From positions 987,545 through 1,006,584 of the forward strand of contig MU646324.1 of NCBI GenBank assembly GCA_026770585.1: 19,040 nucleotides of DNA, written 5' to 3'. The notes below the pieces were generated by a model. The model was not told the origin of the DNA and made no database searches. It saw nothing but the letters and a program-made list of their open reading frames with translations. The DNA comes from Baffinella frigidus. Its lineage: Eukaryota; Cryptophyceae; Cryptomonadales; Baffinellaceae. A program made the translations under genes and the position numbers. Shown here in pieces: positions 1-8,038 of this stretch (position 1 is its first letter; the number at the start of each line of letters is the position of its first letter).

Positions 1-240
1 CAGTTCGACGATGCGGTTGTGGTAGTGGCACCAAATCAGCTGCCGGAGCAGCGGCATGTGTGTTGACCACACAGCGCACTACGAACCTTTCATTAAAAGT
101 CTACTTCCCAGAGATTTCATCAAAAGTCAACTTCCCAGAGTTGACTTTCATCAAAGGTCAACTTCCCAGAGGAGGGGGGGGGCTTACAGTTCGACGATGC
201 GGTTGTGGTAGTGGCACCAAATCAGCTGCCGGAGCAGCGG
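1..240. repeat. 54-bp direct repeat pair flanking a short minisatellite
   Basis: Positions 1-54 and 187-240 are identical over 54 bases. Between them, about 86-172 holds three copies of a 25-base unit (TTCATCAAAAGTCAACTTCC-type, ending CCCAGAG) spaced about 27 and 31 bases apart, followed by a G run. This is a local duplication. The short ORFs on both strands across it run through the repeat and look like chance. Confidence 0.85.
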
Positions 241-514
241 GGACGACACGGATGACGAATGCCCGACCGGTGGTAGGAGCATGCCCAGCCTGTCCACGCC
301 ACAAGTGTTCACGCGTGAGCCCCTTGATTGGACGCGACTCGGTACAAACTATATAATGCATAACAATTAACTCCTTTAAAAGTCCGCCGACCGGCGGGAA
401 GAGCATCCCCAGGCTGTTGCTCCCCGGGGTTCAGAAACAGCTTCAGAACCAGACACCAAATCTCACCTTGGAAGATAACTGAATCAGTTCCCCAATCAGC
501 GTTTTCATTCAGCC
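241..514. other. unassigned, no gene seen
   Basis: GC-mixed sequence without a convincing ORF, hairpin or repeat shared with the rest of the window. Confidence 0.5.
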
Positions 515-572
515 AAAATTACTACACAGATGCTTTACTATTATTAGTAAGACCCAATTGTGTAGTAATTTT
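515..572. mobile_element. small inverted-repeat element with TACTACACA ends
   Basis: AAAATTACTACACA at 515-528 is the exact reverse complement of 559-572, enclosing 30 bases. The TGTGTAGTAA motif recurs inside larger inverted-repeat elements of this window (15352, 16363, 17369, 14269), so this is either a very short MITE or a solo fragment of one. No target duplication is evident. Confidence 0.5.
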
Positions 573-626
573 ATTTGCCAGAAAGTGATATTTCTAATCT
601 TTTCCACAGCTGGACTCGGTTTCCCT

Positions 627-798
627 CCACGCAAGAGTGTAGGGCTGACCTGGGAAAACAAGCCAGTTCACAAGGAAATTGTAACAACTTTCCGAATTTT
701 CGATTTTCCTGTGGGAAGAATGTCCACTTATGAACTTAAGAAATAGTCGAATTCGATTATTTCTCCTGTGGGCCACTCTGCCCTACACTCTTGCGTGG
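627..798. mobile_element. MITE-like element with 19-bp perfect terminal inverted repeats
   Basis: CCACGCAAGAGTGTAGGGC at 627-645 is exactly complementary to 780-798. The 172-bp unit has no coding capacity. Flanks read CT on both sides, a possible 2-bp target duplication that is too short to trust. The internal sequence is AT-richer than the flanks and contains two related CCTGTGGG stretches. Confidence 0.65.
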
Positions 799-888
799 CT
801 AGCACACATATTGTCCGGGTCAGTTTCCAAACTGGTACACGCCCCTGGGCGATGTAGTCAAAGCGTGGTGGGAGAGTTGGAAACCCTG

Positions 889-1035
889 AACCCTTAACCC
901 CAAACCCAAACCCCTAAACCCTATACCCTCAATCCCAAATCAAAAATCCTGAACCCGTACCCCTAAACCCTTACCCATAAACCCTAAACTCTCAACCATC
1001 AACCTTCAACCCTGAACCCTGAAACCTAAATCCTG
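889..1035 (+). repeat. degenerate interstitial telomere-like repeat, C-rich strand
   Basis: A run of variants of CCCTAAA (CCCTTAACCC, CCCTGAACCC, CCCATAAACC). The motif is that of plant/algal-type telomeres, but heavy degeneration shows it is internal and old, not a functional chromosome end. Confidence 0.8.
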
Positions 1036-1048
1036 AGCACGGGGAGCA

Positions 1049-1437
1049 GACCTACTGGCTTTGAGAATCACGAGAGGGAAGATGATGCGTTTGGGGTTGG
1101 GGGGTTGGAGTTGGCTTCGAGGGGTTTGGGGTTTGGGGTTTAGGGTTGGCTTTGAGACCTGCTGGCTTCGAGGATGAGGAGAGGGGAGATGGTGTGTTTG
1201 GGGTTGGGACTTTGGGGTTGGCTAGGGGTTTGGGGTGTGTGGTTAGCTTCGAGGGGTTCGGGGTTTGAGGTTAGCTTCGGGACCTGCTGGCTTCGAGAAT
1301 GACGAGAGGGAGGATGATGTGATTGGGGTTTGGGGTTGGTTGGCTTCTAGGGGTTCGGGGTTTGGGGTTTGGGGTTTGGGGTTTGGGGTTGGCTTTGAGA
1401 CCTGCTGGCTTCGAGGATGACGAGAGGGAAGATGATG
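1049..1437. repeat. composite tandem repeat: four spaced units in G-rich telomere-like DNA
   Basis: A 39-base unit beginning GACCTGCTGGCTTCGAG and ending GATGATG recurs at 1049, 1156, 1281 and 1399. The spacing is filled by GGGTTTGGGG/GGGTTTAGGG variants. The telomere-like strand is opposite to 889-1035, so the pair reads C-rich then G-rich. The proline/asparagine-rich ORFs on the minus strand are translations of this repeat and are not genes. Confidence 0.85.
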
Positions 1438-1516
1438 GCGGACGTGACCACCTGCTCCGCATTCCCGTTTGAATTGATTCAATTTAAATGGATTCGATTT
1501 GATTCAATTTGAATTA

Positions 1517-1648
1517 ATTCCCCCAACGCTATCAAATCAAATTCACCAGCGCTATCGAATCAATTAGATCGAATCAATACCACCGACGCTGCCGAATCAA
1601 TTCATCCAACGCGATCGAATCAATTCATCCAACGTTATCAAATCAATT
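1517..1648. repeat. 23-bp tandem satellite, about five full units and one short one
   Basis: Units of the form ATTCATCCAACGCTATCGAATCA follow each other head to tail, with a 14-base shortened unit in the middle (around 1563-1576). The preceding 1466-1516 is an AT-rich related lead-in built on TTGAATTGATTC. Confidence 0.85.
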
Positions 1649-1813
1649 CCAAGATATCGAGCATTCCCCAGGCGCTGGCTCTGTCTTGACCTATTGTGAG
1701 TGCTTCGACCGATTGTGAGAGAAGGAATGGAGCAGCGCAGCACGGCGCAAGGTAAGCAGACGGGGGCGATGGGGAGGGAAGAGCAGGATTTCACAAAACT
1801 TGTTCCCGGATTT

Positions 1814-1863
1814 ACCTGGAAGAGGTCGAAGGCGAGAAGGAGTTCGAAGACGTACGAGGAGGG

Positions 1864-1900
<37 letters not shown>

Positions 1901-2037
1901 TAGAGAGGTATATATATATATGTATATATTTATATATATATATATATATAATCCAAATATAATCCAAATGCAGGAAAGGCGGAGGGGACCTGGAAGAGAT
2001 CGAAGGCGAGGAGGAGTTCGAAGACGTACGAGGAGGG
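1814..2037. repeat. duplicated 50-bp segment flanking a compound microsatellite
   Basis: ACCTGGAAGAGGTCGAAGGC at 1814 onward recurs at 1988 with a few mismatches, each copy running about 50 bases to CGTACGAGGAGGG. Between them, 1863-1951 is (TA)n-(GA)n-(TA)n. The duplication probably arose with the microsatellite. ORFs rich in IYIYIY across it are artefacts. Confidence 0.8.
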
Positions 2038-2099
2038 GGGCGCGCGGTCGCGCATCACCCGCGCGGTCAAGTGCAGCACGATGGGGTAGCCCCTGCAGA

Positions 2100-2250
2100 G
2101 CGAGGACGTGATTCAGTTTTAAAGGGGTTGAAAAAAATTCACCCGAATCCTGAGGGAAATGGACTTTCAAAATGAAAAAGATGGGACCGGAAATCCGGTC
2201 CCAGCTTTTAAAATGAACGCCTGAGCGCCAGTATTGAAAACTATTGAAAA
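2100..2250. other. short hairpin region, otherwise unassigned
   Basis: GGGACCGG at 2183-2190 pairs with 2195-2202, with weaker A/T-rich pairing outside. This could be a degraded MITE core, but I see no termini. Confidence 0.35.
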
Positions 2251-2463
2251 GTTGACATGGAAGGGGATAGGGTACGAAATGAGAGGGGTCGCACAGGATG
2301 ACGACAAGAGTCGGTGGGGAGGGGGGGGGGTGGGGGCTGTTGGCACGTTGATATGGAAGGGGGAAGGGTAGGAAATAAGGGTGGTCACACAGGGTGACGA
2401 CACGAGTCGGGGCAGGGATGAGGGGGTCGCATAGGGTGGCGACACGGGACCGACACCAGCGGG

Positions 2464-2545
2464 GGCGAGGCTCTCTCTCTCCCTCTCTCCCTCTTTCTCT
2501 CTCTCTCTCTAGTTCTCTCTTTCTCTCTCTCTCTCGCTCGCTCGC

Positions 2546-2610
<65 letters not shown>

Positions 2611-2611
2611 G
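2464..2611. repeat. (CT)n-(TA)n microsatellite
   Basis: A roughly 120-base impure pyrimidine CT tract followed by an uninterrupted TA tract to about 2610. The ORFs here are low-complexity artefacts. Confidence 0.9.
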
Positions 2612-2813
2612 TATCGCGGATCGGGTTGCCAAACGTATCGCGGAAGATAGCAGTGCGCACAGGGTGACGAGGAGGGGGAAACTGTGGTGAGTGGGCGGGG
2701 GTTCGCACAGGGTGGCAGCAAGGGGCACGTCGGCACCAGCGGGGGCGGGGGTCCGAGGGCGGGGTTTCGCACTCGTGACAACTCGAGGTCGACCACAGCG
2801 GGGGGGAGAGGGC

Positions 2814-2967
2814 TCATCCGGGGACAAGTTTAATTTAAAAGAAAAAGACTCCCTATTTGTTCATAGGAGTTGGACGAAGGTTAATTAGAGCCCTAAGTAA
2901 ATTTGATTAGAGCCAGAATCCGAATTGATAGGCCATTTAATTTTAAATTAAACATGTTCCCGGATGA
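2814..2967. mobile_element. FP1 family MITE-like element, copy 1
   Basis: TCATCCGGGGACAAGTTTAA at the left end pairs with TTAAACATGTTCCCGGATGA at the right end. The unit is flanked by GGGC at 2810-2813 and 2968-2971, a 4-bp target duplication. The core carries GTTCATAGGAGTTGGACGAA and a CCCTAAGTAAATTTGATTAG stretch, both shared with copies at 5873-6098 and 17146-17298. It has no ORF, so it must be mobilised in trans if still active. The superfamily is unknown. Confidence 0.8.
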
Positions 2968-3207
2968 GGGCGGAGGGTTCGCACAGCGTGACGAGAAGGG
3001 GTGAATTGTTTCCAGAAAACAACAGCGGGGGCGGGGATTCGAGGGCGGGGGTCAACAGAGGGTGACGACACCAGTAGGGGGGGGAGCGGTTTGGAACAAT
3101 TGACAAGTTGACATTGAAGGGGTTAGGGTACGAAATGAGGGGGGTCGCACAGGGTAACGACGAGGGGCACGAGCGCGGAGGCGGGCTCGTCATGGTAGGT
3201 AAGGTAG

Positions 3208-3682
3208 AAGAAGCATCCGTACGCGAACATTGCCACCACCCCTGTAATTCGTGGATTGGTCGGTGTAAGTTTGGTGAATTGGTCGTTGTGAATTTGGTGA
3301 ATTAATCGTTGTGAATTTATCCTGTTTAGTGGCGATTGGGTTCAGGGTGTGGGGTTTAGGGGTTAGATGTGAACCGCACGGAGGTTGGTAAGAGCGGAGC
3401 GAGAATGTATAGGGTGTAGGGTGTAGGCAAGAGCGCGGGGGGCGAGATCTCGCATCGGTGCGCGGAGGGCTAGCCTCTACACGTGTAGAGGTTAGCCCTC
3501 CGCACCCACCCCCCTCATCGAAGCACCCGTACACAAACATCGCCACCACCCCTGTAATTCGTGGATTGATCCTTGTAAATTTGGTGAATTGGTCGTTGTA
3601 AGTTTGGTGAATTGATCGGTGTAAACCCACCACCCCTGGGGTTGGGGTGTATGGGTTAGCCCTCCGCACCCACCCCCCTCAT
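3208..3682. repeat. duplicated 100-bp block with internal 23-bp tandem units, plus a 28-bp repeat
   Basis: The block starting CCACCACCCCTGTAATTCGT near 3233 recurs near 3544 with scattered changes. Each copy contains two or three 23-bp units (GAATTGGTCGTTGTGAATTT then GGT). Separately, GTTAGCCCTCCGCACCCACC followed by CCCCTCAT occurs at 3491-3518 and 3655-3682. The 159-codon minus-strand ORF over this region is made of these repeats and shows no recognisable domain. Confidence 0.75.
3458..3505. repeat. near-perfect palindrome
   Basis: The sequence is symmetric about 3482/3483 (centre ACACGTGT), with arms of about 24 bases and one or two mismatches. With essentially no loop it would form a cruciform or hairpin. 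It could be a MITE or a junction between two inverted copies of the GTTAGCCCTCC repeat. Confidence 0.7.
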
Positions 3683-3811
3683 TGTCTCCCTTCGGCGCAC
3701 TGGTGTTTCGGGCAGCGGTTGCGGGGCATGTTTGCCAAACGCAACGGCGAACGTCACGGCGCTACGCGAAGCACCGTGGGCGGTGGGGCGGGATGGACGC
3801 GTTCGCGCAGA

Positions 3812-4285
3812 GAGAGCGCGCGCGCGAGAGAGAGAGAGAGACATAGAGCCAGAGAGACAGAGAGAGAGAAGGAGAGAGAAAGAGAGAGAGCGAGAGCGTG
3901 CGCGCGTGCGAGAGAGAGAGAGAGAGCGCGAGAGAGCGAGAGAGCGAGAGAGCGAGAGAGCGAGAGAGCGAGAGAGAGCGCGCGAGGGAGAGAGAGCGAG
4001 AGAGAGAGAGAGAGAGAGAGAGCGCGCGAGCGAGAGAGCGAGAGAGACAGAGAGCGCGCACCGTAGAGAATGCGGCTCGAGACGAGATCTCCGCGCATGT
4101 TGACCAAGTCCCAGTGACTCAACTCCGCGAGAGAGAGAGAGAGAGAGAGGGAGAGAGAGGGAGAGAGAGGGAGGGAGGGAGGGAGGGAGGGAGGGAGAGA
4201 GAGAGAGAGAGTGCGCACCATAGAGAATGCGTCTCGAGACGAGATCCCCGCGCATGTTGACCAAGTCCCAGTGACTCAACTCCGC
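3812..4285. repeat. (GA)n-rich microsatellites with a duplicated 73-bp unique segment
   Basis: Purine-rich GA/GAGC repeats fill 3812-4053 and 4129-4210. The non-repetitive segment at 4054-4128 recurs almost exactly at 4211-4285 (GTAGAGAATGCGGCTCGAGA and onward to CAACTCCGC). The unit was therefore duplicated together with its microsatellite. Serine/arginine-alternating ORFs on both strands are artefacts. Confidence 0.85.
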
Positions 4286-4870
4286 ACGCTGTTCCGACGT
4301 CCTAGCGAAGGGGGGAGAAACATGTTTATTTTGAGCCAACCACTCGAGGCTAGAAATGGGACTATTTTAAATGTGGGGTTGTTAAATTTAGTACCAGTCA
4401 CGTGCAGGCGTGGTCACGTTGCGGGCGGAATTCCGCCCGTTACGTGACCAAACGCCCCCATTTGTGTGAACATTACTACACACCTTTTTTTTCTTCACTT
4501 GTAAACGAATCTCTGTTTTAACATAGTCCCGTTTCTAGCCTCGAGTGGAGACTCAACTCCGCGCGCTGCTCCGACGTCCTAGCCAACGGAAAAAAATCAT
4601 TATTACGAGAACGCTAACAGTAGTGCTCGAGAACGCCAAAAATAATTATTTCGAGAGAACGCCAACAGTGCTGCTCCGACCAAACGGGGGGGAAATATGA
4701 TTATTGTGATAACGCCAACAGTGCCACCCACACTCATGAGGGGCCGAGAACACCACGGGCAAACGTGCACCCCCCCCTATATTTATTGTTCCCCCCCGTT
4801 GGCTCCGACGTCCTGGCCAACGGGGGGGGACAATATTTATTTCGAGCCAACAGTGCCACCCAAACAACGC
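4286..4870. repeat. tandem block around CTCCGACGTCCTAGCCAACG, split by a MITE
   Basis: Copies of CTCCGACGTCCTAGCCAACG followed by G/A-rich, then TTTATTTCGAGCCAACAGTG sequence start near 4289, 4567, 4674 and 4802 with different divergence. The ACTCAACTCCGCGC lead-in at 4551 also matches 4275, so the 4340-4548 MITE interrupts this block. At 4785-4802/4817-4834 an 18-bp arm hairpin (CCCCCCCGTTGG with CCAACGGGGGGG) lies inside it. Confidence 0.7.
4340..4548. mobile_element. CCACTCGAG family MITE, copy 1
   Basis: CCACTCGAGGCTAGAAATGG at the left end mirrors the right end, extending about 30 bases to GACTATTTTA with few mismatches. The interior contains CAGTCACGTG and TTACGTGACC around a GGGCGGAATTCCGCCC palindrome (4420-4435 region), and TTACTACACA. 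The same architecture is seen at 9874-10073, 15303-15473, 16304-16494 and 17313-17501. There is no coding sequence and no clear target duplication. Confidence 0.85.
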
Positions 4871-5117
4871 CAACAGTTCCACCAAAACACTCATTAGTCC
4901 CGGAGAGCACCATGGGCAGTGGTGAGCGCTGATGAACACGGTTGATACGAAAGGTGGCACGGGAGCCGGCGGCATGGGGCTGAGCAAGACGGTCGAGGCG
5001 GGCTCTGTTTCGGGAACGCTCTGGTGTTCGGAGAAGCTCTGTTTCGGAGCTGACTCTGTTTTGGGGAAAGCTCTGTTTCGGAGCTGGCTACGTTTCGAGA
5101 AATCTCAGTTTTTCAGA
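4871..5117. other. unassigned; short GCTCTGTTTCGG repeats
   Basis: GCTCTGTTTCGG-like words occur near 5002, 5036 and 5069 with an intervening GGAGCTG, giving a degenerate tandem repeat of about 33 bases. The plus ORF from 4932 crosses it and the next MITE. I do not regard it as a gene. Confidence 0.5.
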
Positions 5118-5129
5118 GGAGGAGGAGCA

Positions 5130-5258
5130 CCACCAACCCTCACGGACCAAATGAATGATTTTGCATTTGAATATTTACCCCAACAGACCCCCCGAATCCG
5201 GGGGGTCTGTGACCCAAAGATAAAATTGATCATTTGGTCCTCCCGTGAGGGTTGGTGG
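5130..5258. mobile_element. CCACCAACCCTCACGG family MITE, copy a
   Basis: The termini CCACCAACCCTCACGGACCA and its complement (TGGTCCTCCCGTGAGGGTTG then GTGG) bound 129 bp. The centre has a strong ACAGACCCCCC/GGGGGGTCTGT hairpin. The flanks GAGGAGCA (5122-5129) and GAGGAGGA (5259-5266) match at 7 of 8 positions, suggesting an 8-bp target duplication as in hAT elements, but the flank is itself GAG-repetitive. Relatives are at 6348, 17920 and 18699. Confidence 0.8.
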
Positions 5259-5269
5259 GAGGAGGAGGA

Positions 5270-5410
5270 CTCTGTCCCAGTCCAATCTGGGCTCGTAGAT
5301 AGAGTGCCCCCCCCGAAATTTCACAGGTAAATTTTGAGCCCCCCCCATGAAATTCATGAAATTTCGGGGGGGGCACTCTATCCACGAGCCCAAGTTGAAG
5401 TGGGACAGAG
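5270..5410. mobile_element. CTAGCTCTGTCCC family MITE, copy A
   Basis: An inverted repeat of more than 50 bases: CTCTGTCCCAGTCCAATCTG through GATAGAGTGCC and a C run, mirrored to GGGACAGAG. GAGGAGGA occurs on both sides (5262-5269 and 5415-5422). The homologous copy at 6581-6737 shows that the full terminus is CTAGCTCTGTCCC. It lies only 11 bases from the preceding MITE. The ORFs here read through the palindrome and are not genes. Confidence 0.85.
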
Positions 5411-5512
5411 CTAGGAGGAGGACCTGCGGTCGCGAAGCGGGGCAAGCGGGGCCCTGTTCCAAGAACCCGCGTTCATCCACGATGATCGCTCGGGCTTCCA
5501 GGATGTGCGGTA

Positions 5513-5872
5513 CCTGCCAGCATGGTGGATGCCTTCATAACCTGACCGTGTCATGCACCGAGGCCATCACGCCCTGCCGCCATCCCCGGGAAGTGTTCGC
5601 GCGTCAGCACCGGTGCCAGCACACGCACCGATGCATGCACCGATGCCAGCACAGGCACCGATGCCATGCACAGATGCCAGCATGGTGGATGCCTTCATAA
5701 CCTGACCGTGCCATGCACCGAGGCCATCACGCCGTGACCCTGTGCGACTCCCCGCACGCTCCTCCTGAGGGGCAGGCGCCTGATCTTATCTGCGGAAACG
5801 ATATAAAAATACTGGTTCTGCCGCCATCACAGGGAGGTATCAGCGCGTCAGCACCGATGCCAGCACACGCAC
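5513..5872. repeat. minisatellite of GCACCGATGCCAGCACA words and a 60-bp duplicated unit
   Basis: GCCAGCATGGTGGATGCCTT and the following 40 bases occur at 5515 and 5676 (161 apart). GCGCGTCAGCACCGATGCCA occurs near 5599 and 5844. Many 12-17-base GCACCGATGCCAGCACA words sit between. The repeat resumes after the FP1 insertion (6099 onward), so it pre-dates that insertion. Confidence 0.8.
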
Positions 5873-6098
5873 TAATCCGGGGACATGTTTAACTCAGAAG
5901 AAAATGATTCCCTGTTCGTTCATAGGAGTTGGACGAAGGTTAATTAGGGCCCTAAGTAAATTTAATTAGGGCCAGAACCCGGTATATTCGTTCATAGGAG
6001 TTGGACGAAGGTTAATTAGGGCCCTAAGTAAATTTAATTAGGGCCAGAACCCGGTTTGATGGGCCATTTTAAAAAAAATTAAACATGTTCCCGGATGA
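5873..6098. mobile_element. FP1 family element, copy 2, with an internal 72-bp tandem duplication
   Basis: The ends TAATCCGGGGACATGTTTAA and TTAAACATGTTCCCGGATGA lie between GCAC at 5869-5872 and 6099-6102. The disrupted host repeat (CACACGCACCGATGCC) is readable when one GCAC is dropped, which supports a 4-bp target duplication. The core segment from TTCGTTCATAGGAGTTGGAC to AACCCGGT is present twice (5915-5986 and 5987 onward), making this copy longer than the other two. Confidence 0.88.
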
Positions 6099-6171
6099 GC
6101 ACCGATGCCAGCACCGTGGATCCCTTCACGCCCTGCAGCGAGTCCGAGCAGGGCGGGGCGCGTGGGAAGGA

Positions 6172-6318
6172 GCGCGGCTGAGGCAAGCCTAGCGCTGCCT
6201 CAGTTTTTTCTGGCTCTCCCTTAAAACTATTTAAGAGCAGAAACCTGGTACAAAAAGGCGAGTAGAAAGCCTTAGGGCGAGCCAGAATTAAAACTCAGGC
6301 AGAGCTAGACAGCCGCGC
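6172..6318. mobile_element. MITE-like inverted-repeat element with GCGCGGCTG ends
   Basis: GCGCGGCTG at 6172 pairs with CAGCCGCGC at 6310-6318. Inner pairing continues discontinuously (CTAGCGCTGCCTCAG with CTCAGGCAGAGCTAG, TCTGGCTC with GAGCCAGA). The gaps suggest an older insertion. No target duplication is assigned. Confidence 0.65.
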
Positions 6319-6347
6319 CGAGGAATGGGGCGTGAGCGATGAGGGAG

Positions 6348-6490
6348 CCACCAACCCTCACGGTGGGACCAAATCGAAGATTTTCAATTCCCCAATTCAT
6401 ATGGAAAATGGCTCCACCGCAGGCGAATTCGCCTGGCTGCCCGGGTAGATCTGAGATTCAGAATCGACGATTTGGTCCCTCCGTGAGCGA
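6348..6490. mobile_element. CCACCAACCCTCACGG family MITE, copy b, right end altered
   Basis: The left end CCACCAACCCTCACGGTGGG is intact. The right end reads GGTCCCTCCGTGAGCGATGA instead of continuing to GGTTGGTGG. The 17-base flank CGTGAGCGATGAGGGAG (6331-6347) is repeated with one change at 6482-6498. This looks like a target duplication (TGAGGGAG/TGAAGGAG) plus later exchange at the shared GTGAG. Confidence 0.75.
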
Positions 6491-6580
6491 TGAAGGAGAG
6501 TGGCCGTTCTGCAGCGAAACGGCTTCACCGACTCTAGGGGTCCAGGATCCGCGGGCGAGGAAAGTCGGGGGGCCCGCTTC

Positions 6581-6737
6581 CTAGCTCTGTCCCACTTGGA
6601 TTTGGGCACTTCATCAATTCGCCCCCCCCCCCCCCAATTTATCATGTGAATTTCCTGGGGGGGGGCAAAATTCACCTTGGAAATTGGGGGGGGGGGACGA
6701 ATTGATGAGGAGCCCAAATCAAGTGGGATAGAGCTAG
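6581..6737. mobile_element. CTAGCTCTGTCCC family MITE, copy B
   Basis: CTAGCTCTGTCCCACTTGGA at the left mirrors the right end TCAAGTGGGATAGAGCTAG. Arms run inward through TCATCAATTCG to long C and G tracts. It is flanked by GCTTC at 6576-6580 and 6738-6742, a target duplication of at least 5 bp (7 bp if the outer bases are assigned to the flank). Copy A at 5270 also follows a CCACCAACC MITE. Confidence 0.88.
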
Positions 6738-6742
6738 GCTTC

Positions 6743-7700
6743 CTCGAAACCTCATGGGATGAATACCACACGTCTGTATTCAGGTCCAACCTCAGTGCAA
6801 AGCTGAAAGTAGCACACACAGGGGATGCATGGACTTGGGATGTGCCCTTCCCCAAACACCCAACATCCCGAGTCCATGCATCTAGAGGGTGGTCAAGAGT
6901 CTGTGATCGCCGGGGGAGCGTTGCAACATCGCACAGTGGCAGGTTCCTGGAAGAGCGCACCACCAGTAACCTGTAGCAGCTTTTACCGGATCCTTGCAAG
7001 AATCCGGGGATGGAATTCTTTTTTTGATTTATTCTTACGACCCTACGGTAGGAGGCCCTAGGGGCCAGGGAATTGCTGACGGGGAGATTCAAGGAGATAT
7101 CCTTGGTTTGGCTGAAAATTAATACAGTACCCGACCCGGTTATAAGCTGCTACGGGTTGCTGGTGGCACGAAGCCGCGTCCACCAAGCCGTATCGCGGGG
7201 GATTTGACGTACTCTGCAACGAAGTCGTCGAGGGAGCCCTCGGTCCATCGCAGCACCACGGTCCCGCCGTTGCCCTCGACCAGCATGTGATCCCCCGACC
7301 GGATCTGCGTCGCATTGCGGAGCGGGCTTCAGCGTTCGGGTCCTGCGCGCAGAATTCAGGGTGCAGGGCGAAGGGGATCTCGGATGGGTTCGGTACCCCG
7401 CTTCGCAGCGCCTTGTCGTCTGTGAACGCTTTCCCGAAATCGGGGTCGCGCACATCCGCGACAGCCCACACTCCTGTGGTGCATGTGCCATCATTCCCGC
7501 CGGCACCCGCGCTCCCCTGCAGAAATTCAAGGCGGATCAGTACCTCTGCACACACGGCTGACCAACGGGCGCAGAGCGAGCTAGCGGTCTCGTTGCTCTT
7601 CTCGGGAAACAGCGTTGCAAGTGCGAGACTGTTCGTGGAATCGCATTGGGCGTACCTTGTTCCCCCTGGAGGAGCGGCGGCGAGTGTCGATCTGCTCCGC
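6743..7700 (-). CDS. candidate host coding segment, unrecognised, interrupted by MITEs
   Basis: On the minus strand, about 7700 down to 7320 reads as an open frame with ordinary residue composition (for example TGVWAVADVRDPDFGKAFTD and IPFALHPEFCAQDPNAEARS). From about 7310 the sensible frame shifts by one base to a second stretch (for example RSGDHMLVEGNGGTVVLRWT, then EGSLDDFVAEYVKSPAIRLG). The shift site could be a frameshift or an unseen short intron. At 6961-7165 a MITE with GCAC duplication interrupts this frame. Dropping it in analysis lets the frame continue toward 6743 and on past copy B to about 6498 without a stop. No family is recognised, and no start or end can be assigned. It could be an exon series of a living gene or a pseudogene. 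The right part (below 6960) is less protein-like than the left. Confidence 0.4.
6824..6882. repeat. hairpin with 20-bp arms
   Basis: GATGCATGGACTTGGGATGT at 6824-6843 pairs with 6863-6882 with one mismatch around a 19-base loop. It may be a very small inserted foldback element within the candidate host segment. Confidence 0.7.
6961..7165. mobile_element. CACCAGCAACC family MITE, copy 1, 4-bp target duplication
   Basis: The left end CACCAGTAACCTGTAGCAGC matches the complement of the right end GCTGCTACGGGTTGCTGGTG. GCAC flanks it at 6957-6960 and 7166-7169. The second copy (16898-17097) is in opposite orientation and shares the interior CCTACGGTAGGAGnCCCTAGGGG and GCAAGAATCCGGG stretches. It is 205 bp with no ORF, and it breaks the minus-strand open frame. 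Confidence 0.88.
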
Positions 7701-7724
7701 CCCAACAGAACGCGTCGCAGGTGA

Positions 7725-8038
7725 CCGGCTTTTGCCGCCCATCTCAGAGACCCAACACAGAGGCAAACCACAGAGGGGGTCGGATTTTCCCCTCCCTTAC
7801 ACAGGACTGTGTCCCAGAGCCTCCTGTGAGCGAGGAAACCTCTCCAAGTGTGATCTTGTTGTGAATCTTTTCTCAACTCCGATGGACAGGCAAAATCCGA
7901 GGGTGGTATTAAGCCCAAATGTTGTCGACAGCTCCCTTGAATTTATCGGCAAAAGTGGAGGAAAACGTTTTTTCTTCCTCTGGAAGGGCCCGCCTGGGTG
8001 AAGTAAAACTCACGAAGACCTAAAGGGCTATTTTTGAA
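7725..8038. other. unassigned, no gene seen
   Basis: Overlapping ORFs exist on both strands, but none has a recognisable motif or clear start context. It could include intron or untranslated sequence of the minus-strand candidate. Confidence 0.4.

Larger units (their letters stand above)
2254..3172. repeat. dispersed minisatellite built on GCACAGGGTGACGA
   Basis: Related segments occur near 2254-2310, 2347-2412 and 3110-3172 (GTTGACATGGAAGGGGATAG then TCGCACAGGGTGACGAC). Shorter hits to the GCACAGGGTGACGA core lie near 2657, 2705, 2975 and 3057. All are in the same orientation. Microsatellites and one FP1 element interrupt the field. The minus-strand ORFs (PPLISYPNPF-type peptides) are repeat translations. 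Confidence 0.7.

Noticed and set aside
1-240. CRISPR-like repeats
   Set aside because: There are only two copies of the 54-base repeat and a three-unit minisatellite, with no regular spacers and no cas-like genes.
1691-2551. 286-codon minus-strand ORF
   Set aside because: It runs through microsatellites and minisatellites (RERERE and IYIYIY runs). It has no domain and overlaps equally long ORFs on the other strand.
3190-3669. 159-codon minus-strand ORF with repeated IHQTY-like peptides
   Set aside because: The peptide repeat follows from the 23-bp DNA repeat and the duplicated block. Changes between copies do not favour silent sites in an obvious way.
3647-4339. Several long Arg/Glu/Ser/Leu-alternating ORFs
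   Set aside because: They are direct translations of (GA)n-type repeats and appear in all frames.
7287-7724. 145-codon plus-strand ORF opposite the minus-strand candidate
   Set aside because: The minus frame has more protein-like composition and its frame is supported by the MITE-interruption pattern. The plus ORF looks like its shadow.
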